Positions 57,607-64,000 of a stretch of DNA of 64,000 nucleotides are shown here, one piece after another. The notes beneath the pieces are model-generated. The model had not been told where the DNA came from, searched no databases, and was given only the letters and a program-made list of their open reading frames with translations. Made by a program: the position numbers and the translations under genes. Location: positions 1 to 64,000 of the forward strand of contig BRYA01000271.1 in NCBI GenBank assembly GCA_030267965.1. Direction: 5' to 3'. This DNA comes from Triparma columacea. Lineage: Eukaryota > Sar > Bolidophyceae > Parmales > Triparmaceae. Every line of letters starts with the position of its first letter. Position 1 is the first letter of the stretch.

Positions 57607-59889
57607 ATGGGCGGGTCGCCCATGCCATATTCTCCTATTCTCCTCGCGTGTGCATCAGTGGGTCTAATCTCCCTCGTCGTTTCTGCCCGTACGGTTCACT
57701 ATAAATGGACTTATGACGACATCTTCGCCATATTGAAGAACCCTGTTGTTTCTGGAGACGCGGGATTGGGGAAGGTTATGGAGCTGGACTTTTGGGGGTA
57801 CCAGCTCAACGGTGGGGACGGCTGGAGCCATAAGAGTTGGCGCCCGATGACAACGCTGCTCTGGAGGCTCTTGAATCGTGCTTCTCTCGGTAGGTGCGAG
57901 CCTGCGTACCTCATGCACGCCGGCAACGCCGTCGCTTACGCCCTGAGTTCGGGGGCTGGTACCCACGCGGCGTGGTCCTTGATGGAGCTCGCGGATCCCG
58001 AGGGCGGTGGGGGGGTCAGGTTTGTCACCGCCGCTTTCTGCGGGGCCTTGTTTGCTCTCCATCCAGTCCACTCTGAGGTGGTTGGAAACGTTACTCACGG
58101 GGCGGAAATATACGCGAGCTTATTCGTCTTCGCCGCGATGTCTTACTGGGCGGGCAGGAAGGCGGTTGGCTGGAAGGAGGCTTCGTTAGTGGGTGCTCTT
58201 GGGTTGGGGGCCACGCTGTGCAAGGAGACGGGGCTGATGGTGGTCCCGTTCGTAGGCGTTAGCGAGGCGCTGGTGGCCAGGAGGCGGGGTTGGGTGGAGT
58301 TCGTCGGGATTTTGGTGGTCATATGCGGGGTCGTGGCTGGGGGGAGGGGTATGTTGACGTTTGAGTCTAATTTCTCGATAAATACGGAGAGCAATCCCCT
58401 GGTAGGAAAGGATAGATGGAGCACAGAGTGGTTCTGGGGCGTCGCTGAGGGCCACCTGGATGCGATTGGCCTTATGATGCTTCCTTGGGCGAAAAAATTC
58501 TGCTTTGACAGGGTTTTCGAGGGAAGCGGGAAGGCTGCAGGTTTGGAGATTTGGATATTTGCAATGTATGGAAGTTTCTTGGGCCTTCTTGGGGTTGGTT
58601 TCATTGGAAATGGTAAAGTGACATTGCTGAGTCTGATACTCTTCGGGACTTTTTATCTTCCAGCGAGTCAGATACCATTCAGCGTGGGCTTTTACGTTGC
58701 AGAGAGGACCCTGTACGTTCCCGTGCTAGGGGTCATTGTGTTGGTGGGGTGGGTGTGGGAGAGGGGGGTCGTGGGAATGGAGAAGATGCGGGGGGGTCAA
58801 TTGGGAGCCGTGGCCCTGTTTTGGGTGGCGGTGATTGGGGTGGCGAGCTTAGGTGCAATGTTCGGAGATAGCGTGGAAATGTGGGAGAACAAACAAACGC
58901 TGTACGAGAGGGTTTTGAAGGTAAATGGGAGATCCTACAACGCAATGAGGGGACTGGGGGAGTATTGGCACTTCCATGATACTGAGCCCGATTCTGAAAA
59001 GGTGAGGGGGGCATATTTGACTTTCTGTCGGAAGCTGAATTTCGATGTTGGTCTTGTCTCACTAACCTCTCGCCTCCGTTCTCTTCCTCGCTAATGTTCT
59101 CAGGCTCTGGACTACTATAGACTTGCGATTGACAGCAAAGGTCCAGGTGACGAGCTCGTAGTACCGGACTGGGCCATGGCAGGTCGTGTCGGGCTCAATA
59201 CCCTGACCCTTACCGGTGATTCTCCTGGGGATGCCTTGAGAGAACAGGTAGGGTCGTGGCTCAAGGTCAGCGGCGGAGGTTCCAGCTGGCATTACTTGCA
59301 GGCCAGGGCCGCACACGACTACGGCTACTTCCTCTGGTGGTTCGACGGCCGGGACGAAGCAAAGATTGAGGTGAGTGTTGAGAGCGAGGGCGTTGAGCGC
59401 GCAAGGGCGTTGAGCGAAGCGAGTCGAGAAAAGGTTCGGGGGTACAAGTGGCCGGACCGCGTCGCTCCCCTGCGGTTTGTAGCAGTGAAAAAGTCTCATC
59501 GCTAACCTCTTTCTTCTTAGGCTCGTGGATGGTTCACTGGCGCGGCTCAGGCCTCCGGCAGGTTCCCCTCCCTCACCTTCAGGGAGTCCCAAATGATGCT
59601 CCTAAACGCAGGGTGCTCCTGCTGGTACACGGGCGACAGACCTGGGGGTTTGACATGGTTCAGGGAGGCGTATGTAATCGGGTGGGAAAAGGTGTGGGCG
59701 AACGGGGGGGGACAGGGGACGATTGCGATTGCGACACATAACCTAGCGGTCGCTCTAAGGGAAAGTGGGGAGGGGGAGGAGGCGAGGGAGATCGTCGGAA
59801 GGCTGAATGAATTCGCGGGAGGGGAAGTAAAGATCGACGGTGAAGTTTGCGGGGAGGGGGATATCGTATACTTTGACTTTGTTAAGTAA
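57607..59889 (+). CDS. TMTC-like transmembrane O-mannosyltransferase (3 exons)
   Basis: Exons 57607-59001, 59104-59370, 59521-59889; all phase 0; 676 aa. Membrane helices alternate with family landmarks. YDDIFAILKN carries the acidic pair of the first luminal loop, followed by SWRPMTTLLWRL, ALFALHPVHSEVV, LGATLCKETGL and GFYVAERTLYVP. These match the TMTC/DUF1736 family, ER O-mannosyltransferases (GT-C type) that use dolichol-phosphate-mannose; the animal substrates are cadherins. The C-terminal ~200 residues contain TPR-like helix pairs (ALDYYRLAIDSKG; THNLAVALRESGEGEEAREIVGRL), fewer than in animal TMTCs. It is divergent from the DENN gene, 180 nt apart. Confidence 0.85.
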
Positions 59890-59932
59890 CAGTGAACGCG
59901 ATTAAATGTTGTGCATTGAAATATTAAGAACG

Positions 59933-61604
59933 TCATCTTTTTCGGAGCATTTCAATCCCTCCTTTGCCCCTTTCGATATCCCCAATTCCCCCTCTTTCCG
60001 CTTCCTCCAGCACCTCCTCCAGTAGCGATCTATCCTCCCCATCAAGTTCGTCCTCCCCCCTCCCCCCCTCCTCCCTCCCTCCTCCCCCACCCTTCCCCAC
60101 CCCAGCCACCCCGTACCCTAGAATAACGATCCCGCATGCTGCAATCCCCGTAGCCATGGCTGTTGTTGGTACGTCCATCCTGTTCCTAACCTGCCATTCC
60201 ACTCCCCCCTCGCTCGCTAGGCACAACAACGCCCCGCTCCAAGAGCTCGCAAGGACCACCACCGGGGCCCAACGGGAACACCCAAGACCACGTGACAGGA
60301 GACGACTGACGGATAGGAGAGCCATGGTGAAGGAGTATACACGATGAAGGTCGGCGGAGACGAGGGACTGAGGGGGTGGGGGGTGGGGGGTATTGGGGTT
60401 TGGTGAGTCGGTAATGTCGTTTGGTTGGGGTGGGTTTTGTGTGTCTTACCTTCTGTTTATGTAGAGTGAAAAGTAGAGCCACCGCAGACACGCTAAACGG
60501 GAACACCAGCCCGCTCGCAGACCTTGTGTGTGGTCTGCACCTTAGTGACATGGCAAGAAGGCCGGTTACGAAGGTGAAGAGGTGTGCCATAAAGTGATAC
60601 TTCTCATGGAGGCTAGAGTTCCCGGAGACTATGGTGTTTAGGTGGATAAGGGAGGGTATCCCACCCCCCATTATTAAAGTAAAGGTCTCAAGGTACCCCC
60701 CTCCCCCCCGTCCTTCATTCGATGGTGTAAACGTAAGTCTGACTGCCCGTTTAACCCTACTACCAAAGTCATCACCCTTCCTCCCCCCCCTCCCTCCCCC
60801 CTCTCCGTGCTCCCCCCCAGCCATGAACATGAAGAGAAGAGCATAGGCGAGGAGGGGAAGCCCACCAGCCAGGTGACCGAGGTCGTCAGGCTTACCGTAA
60901 CCACCCCACCAACCCCAAGGCTCCGGGTAGGGACCACAGACCTTGACGACGGGGAGGTAAACGACACCGGAGGGGGGGGGAGATCCGGAGGGGGAGGGGA
61001 TGGAGGTGAACTTTAACTCGAGTGTGGCTGAGGACTCAAACTCACCGGAGGGATGACCGGGAGGAGGTTCGAACCTGTCTGGGCAACGGAAGAACATCCC
61101 AAAGTCAGTCTTACCCGTAGCCAGCACACCTTCATTTGGAAAGTAGTCGAACCTGTACCCGGTCGTCCTAGAGTGCCTGTAAAAGTCAACCCCTAGTCCG
61201 GTGTTTGTATCCGGGTAATTGAAAAGATCCATAGCAGTGCTAAGGGGGGGCCTCGAACCCACGGACTTACCGACACCCTCAACGGACTGCAGGATCCTCG
61301 CTGAGTAGACCAGGGGCTCCTGTGTCTCAAGGCCTAGGTGTAGGATGTTGGTTGTAGGCAACACCAGGAGGTCTGGTCCATCCCCGAAGTCCCTTACCGG
61401 GCGACCCTCTGAGATGACCTTGAAGGACGATAGGGTGTCGGGGGAGGAATCAGAGGGGCTCGGACAAGGCTGTGCACCCCAGGCTTGGGAGGTGGAAGAC
61501 GAGAAAGGATCGGAGGCAGAGGCTATGGAAATACCAAAGGATAAGGGAATTGTACTACGACATGAGGTGAAGGCGTAGATTGTTAAGTCCGGAGGGGTGG
61601 ACAT
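59933..61604 (-). CDS. Multi-pass membrane protein with large N-terminal lumenal domain (2 exons)
   Basis: Exons 61604-60450 and 60367-59933, phase 0, 529 aa. The first ~260 residues are soluble-looking and beta-rich with scattered cysteines. From about residue 265 there are around six helices: LAGGLPLLAYALLFMFM, FTLIMGGGIPSLI, HFMAHLFTFVTGLLAMSL, GLVFPFSVSAVALLFTL, the helix at the start of exon 2, and MATGIAACGIVILGYGV. The C-terminal tail is Gly/Glu-rich. The layout recalls GPR180/TMEM145-type or GOST proteins, but no diagnostic motif confirms this, so I leave the function open. In-frame splicing, with TCCCTCGTC following a CCCCCTCAG acceptor, is well supported. Confidence 0.6.
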
Positions 61605-62032
61605 TATGGGAAGTGGAGAGAATAAGGAGAATGGAAATAATAATCACGGGTTCCCTCAAAATCTGGCCAAAAAAGGAAGTGCAATTGTTGCTCTTCTATT
61701 TCTCCCTCTCAACAACAACAACAACTATTATAACTACAAATCTAGCACTTAGAATATCCAATAAGCACATTCACACCATAATCATATCCCATATCGTGTT
61801 CAAAAAGAAATAAAGCACCACACATCGGGCAAAGTCAAAGGCAATGTCCAAATCAATCAGTCACAAGTACTCATTACACTACTACTACTACTATAACCTC
61901 CTTCTTCTTTTATCCCTTCTTCAGCTTCCATCGTCCATCTCCTTCCATGTCTCTCCGTCTCATTTAATTCCATCTCAAACATCTTCTCCTTCTTTTTCAT
62001 CTTCTCCTTCGTATCTAAAACCTCAACGCTCC
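61605..62032. other. Intergenic: divergent promoter region
   Basis: 428 nt between the membrane-protein gene (-) and the helicase start (+). It is AT-richer than the coding sequence, with short runs such as CAACAACAACAAC near 61710 and CTACTACTACTA near 61880. No gene was recognised. Confidence 0.6.
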
Positions 62033-64000
62033 ATGATACGTACGTCTTATCTCTCTACGCTACGTTCCGTCTCTTCTTCTTCTTCTTCTTCTTCTTCTTC
62101 TTCTTCTTCTTCTCCAGACGATCTTCCTCCTTCCTCCTCCACCTCTTCTTCCTCCACTTCCTCTTCTTCTTCCTCTTCCTCCTCCTCCTCCTCAAATCTT
62201 CCATCAAATCAGTCAGCAACAAATCTCCCACCAACAAATCTTCCACCATCAATTCAACCATCAAATCTACCGTCAATTCTACCCGCTTGGTTGTCAAATA
62301 ATATGATACAAATGAATTATACACATCTAACTGAGTCACAACATAACACACTAGCTACTATATATGGAGAAGACTATACACAAGACTATACACAAACGGA
62401 TTCAAATATGGATTCGAAAACAGATTCAAAAACTAAGAAAGAACCTCATTTTCAGACACTAAAGACAGGTGAGCTTCTCAACGCAATTGGAAGAGAGAGA
62501 GAGAGACTGCGTTACTTACTTGCTAAGAGACTACGTTACTTGCCAAGAGACCTCAGAAAAACAAAACCAAAATCTCGTCCTCTTTCCCACCCCCCCTCCT
62601 TACCCTCTTTATCCTCCCCTCCCCTCCTCTCTACTCCCTTCCCTTCCCCCCTTCCAGTAAACCCCGATAACGGTGGTTGTTATTTAATCCGTTCCCCCAC
62701 AGGGTCCGGTAAAACCCTCTCCTACCTCCTCCCCCTTCTTCTCCGTCTCCGTCCAACCTCCTCACTTCAAGCTGTTATAATCGTACCTACAACATTACTA
62801 GCCGTACAAGTAACATGGGTTATTAGAAACTTATTAGGTGGAACTGAGTATATCGTTATGAAATCAACCGGTGGTAAGGTTGAGAAAAAACGACAGTCTG
62901 GATGGATGTTATCATCTCCTCCTCATATTATCGTAGGTACTGCGGAAGGTGTAGCTAAAGTACTAGGTAAGGGGGGTGGGGGAAAAGGGTGGAGCAGGAG
63001 AGTTAGGACGGTCGTTGTTGATGAAGTTGATGAATGTGAAAGAGGGGTTGGGGGGGAGGTTGGGGACGTTATGGGGAGAGCGCTTAGTGAAAGCTTTAGG
63101 AGGACTGAAAGTGATGAAGAATTTTACGTACAAGAAGGGGGGGAAATACTAGGTAGGGATGGGGATTCGCTGAACCATATGGGTAGGTTGACGTTGCTAG
63201 CTTCAGCTACTGTTAGGGATATTAGACACTTCACTCGTGACGTTGGTAAGAGGGGTTGGACAGGTGGTCATGAGTGTACAGTCGTAAAGGGGGGGGGGAT
63301 GGAAGGTGAAGGTATGATTGGGGGGGGGGGGGGTATGCCTAGAGGGACGAGTCATAAGTACGTCATTGTTAAGGAGGAGAAGAAAGTTGGGACGGCGGTT
63401 AAATGGGTGGGGAAAATTAGGGATAGATACAAAGTGGGAGGGGTGGTGGTCTTTGTAGGTGATGCTAAGGAACTTGACAAGGTTGCACTTTCCATCGCCA
63501 AACACCTAGGCGTCGAAGTATGGCGCGACGGTACCCCCTTAGTCCCCGGCTGCGAAGGTTCGGCCAACGTTGTGGTAAGCGTAGCGGGGAGGGAGGGGGA
63601 AACTAGGAGGGAGAGGCAGGGGGCTCTAGAGGTTTTTAGGGGGGAGTTAGAGAGGAGGAGGAGGAGGGGTAGGAAGTACGAACAGCGGGGGGTCGGGGGG
63701 GGGGAGACGGAGGACGAGGAGGGGGGCAGCGAGGGAGAGGAGGAGGACTACGGCCTCGACCTACAGAGGGACGAGGAGGAGGAGGAGGGGGAGGACGAGA
63801 AGTACAGGAAGGGGACGTTCAGGGTACTCGTTTGCACACCCTCCTCGGGGGGGAGGGGAATGGACGTCCCAGACTGCCACACCGTGGTGAACCTAACCCT
63901 ACCCCAGACGGCCGTGGAGTACGTACACAGGGGGGGGAGGGCGGGGAGGAACGGGAGGAGGGGGGAAGTCTGTAATGTCGTGGGGGGGAGGGAGGAGTTT
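62033..64000 (+). CDS. DEAD-box ATP-dependent RNA helicase, partial at window end
   Basis: The frame is open from the ATG at 62033 to the window edge. The N-terminus encodes a Ser run of about 14, then Ser/Pro/Asn-rich repeats, then a Q-motif-like stretch (YTHLTESQHNTL). Helicase motifs follow: TGSGKT (I), VVDEVDE (II, DEVD rather than DEAD), LLASAT (III), then RVLVCTPSSGGRGMDVPD (V) and HRGGRAGR (VI). Acidic and Gly-rich inserts separate the two RecA folds. A likely intron is 62469-62702 (GTGAG...CACAG, 234 nt). It is a multiple of three without a stop, and TGSGKT is produced whether or not it is removed. The product unwinds RNA; the subfamily is not clear. The 3' end lies outside the window. 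Confidence 0.82.
   Translation, partial: MIRTSYLSTLRSVSSSSSSSSSSSSSSPDDLPPSSSTSSSSTSSSSSSSSSSSSNLPSNQSATNLPPTNLPPSIQPSNLPSILPAWLSNNMIQMNYTHLTESQHNTLATIYGEDYTQDYTQTDSNMDSKTDSKTKKEPHFQTLKTGELLNAIGRERERLRYLLAKRLRYLPRDLRKTKPKSRPLSHPPSLPSLSSPPLLSTPFPSPLPVNPDNGGCYLIRSPTGSGKTLSYLLPLLLRLRPTSSLQAVIIVPTTLLAVQVTWVIRNLLGGTEYIVMKSTGGKVEKKRQSGWMLSSPPHIIVGTAEGVAKVLGKGGGGKGWSRRVRTVVVDEVDECERGVGGEVGDVMGRALSESFRRTESDEEFYVQEGGEILGRDGDSLNHMGRLTLLASATVRDIRHFTRDVGKRGWTGGHECTVVKGGGMEGEGMIGGGGGMPRGTSHKYVIVKEEKKVGTAVKWVGKIRDRYKVGGVVVFVGDAKELDKVALSIAKHLGVEVWRDGTPLVPGCEGSANVVVSVAGREGETRRERQGALEVFRGELERRRRRGRKYEQRGVGGGETEDEEGGSEGEEEDYGLDLQRDEEEEEGEDEKYRKGTFRVLVCTPSSGGRGMDVPDCHTVVNLTLPQTAVEYVHRGGRAGRNGRRGEVCNVVGGREEF
62072..62113 (+). 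repeat. (TCT)14 trinucleotide repeat coding poly-Ser
   Basis: Fourteen uninterrupted TCT triplets in frame with the helicase start. The opposite strand reads as poly-Lys/Glu and makes a spurious ORF. Confidence 0.9.

Noticed and set aside
62055..62351. Lys/Arg/Glu-rich ORF on the minus strand
   Set aside because: It is the antisense of the (TCT)n and Ser/Pro-coding start of the helicase.

Overview
This window is nuclear DNA of a eukaryote, most likely a photosynthetic stramenopile (ochrophyte). Almost every gene is broken by short spliceosomal introns of about 35-450 nt, mostly GTGAG...AG, and I rebuilt exon chains by requiring matching intron phases. Several products start with a signal peptide followed by a Phe-containing cleavage region (for example ALAF/TPA in the sulfite reductase), the bipartite presequence type of secondary red-derived plastids. 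Giant START-like membrane proteins and long G/C homopolymers would fit a bolidophyte/parmalean or diatom-like genome. That taxonomic call is inference and was not tested by any search.

Layout. 145-7695 (-): a giant START-like/multi-pass membrane protein whose N-terminus is built from a tandem array of 33-nt exons. 8236-11074 (-): a JmjC/cupin protein of ten exons. 11276-14383 (+): membralin. 14467-15695 (-): fatty-acid hydroxylase family protein. 15704-16905 (+): plastid-type membrane protein. 16988-18039 (-): NSE1. 18315-21063 (-): wax synthase/DGAT. 21354-23677 (+): membrane-anchored tubulin-tyrosine-ligase-like protein. 23927-26447 (-): glycosyltransferase-methyltransferase fusion. 26521-27698 (-): histidine phosphatase. 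27777-28547 (+): ThiE-like protein. 28592-30573 (-): glycosyltransferase-like protein. 30647-33083 (+): ferredoxin-sulfite reductase. 33319-34085 (-): StrG/PhyH-like dioxygenase. 34172-34945 (+): 2Fe-2S ferredoxin-like protein. 34975-37420 (-): GUF1/LepA. 37723-38949 (+): mevalonate kinase. Then comes an AT-rich island at 39001-39420. 39565-41833 (+): HBS1-like GTPase. 41873-42862 (-): fibrillin-like plastid protein. 42988-43413 (+): small protein. 43419-45171 (+): EGLN-type prolyl hydroxylase with an assembly gap. 45246-46141 (-): membrane protein. 46327-46834 (-): BspA-type LRR fragment. 46834-49530: tandem array of secreted-protein paralogues. 49761-51808 (+): TFIIH p44. 51882-57426 (-): MABP-DENN-PPR Rab-GEF-like protein. 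57607-59889 (+): TMTC-like O-mannosyltransferase. 59933-61604 (-): multi-pass membrane protein. 62033-64000 (+, runs off the window): DEAD-box helicase.

The genes are not an operon. They are a normal mix of housekeeping (translation, repair, TFIIH, vesicle traffic), secretory-pathway glycosylation, lipid and plastid functions. They are tightly packed and often divergent, with very short shared 5' regions. The most unusual signals are structural. First, the 33-nt phase-1 exon array with its 24-bp minisatellite introns. Second, a recurrent GAGCGAAGCG/CGCTTCGCTC motif lies near intron ends in complementary orientation, so the ends of some introns could pair. Third, a tandem secreted-protein array breaks into a chimeric LRR gene.
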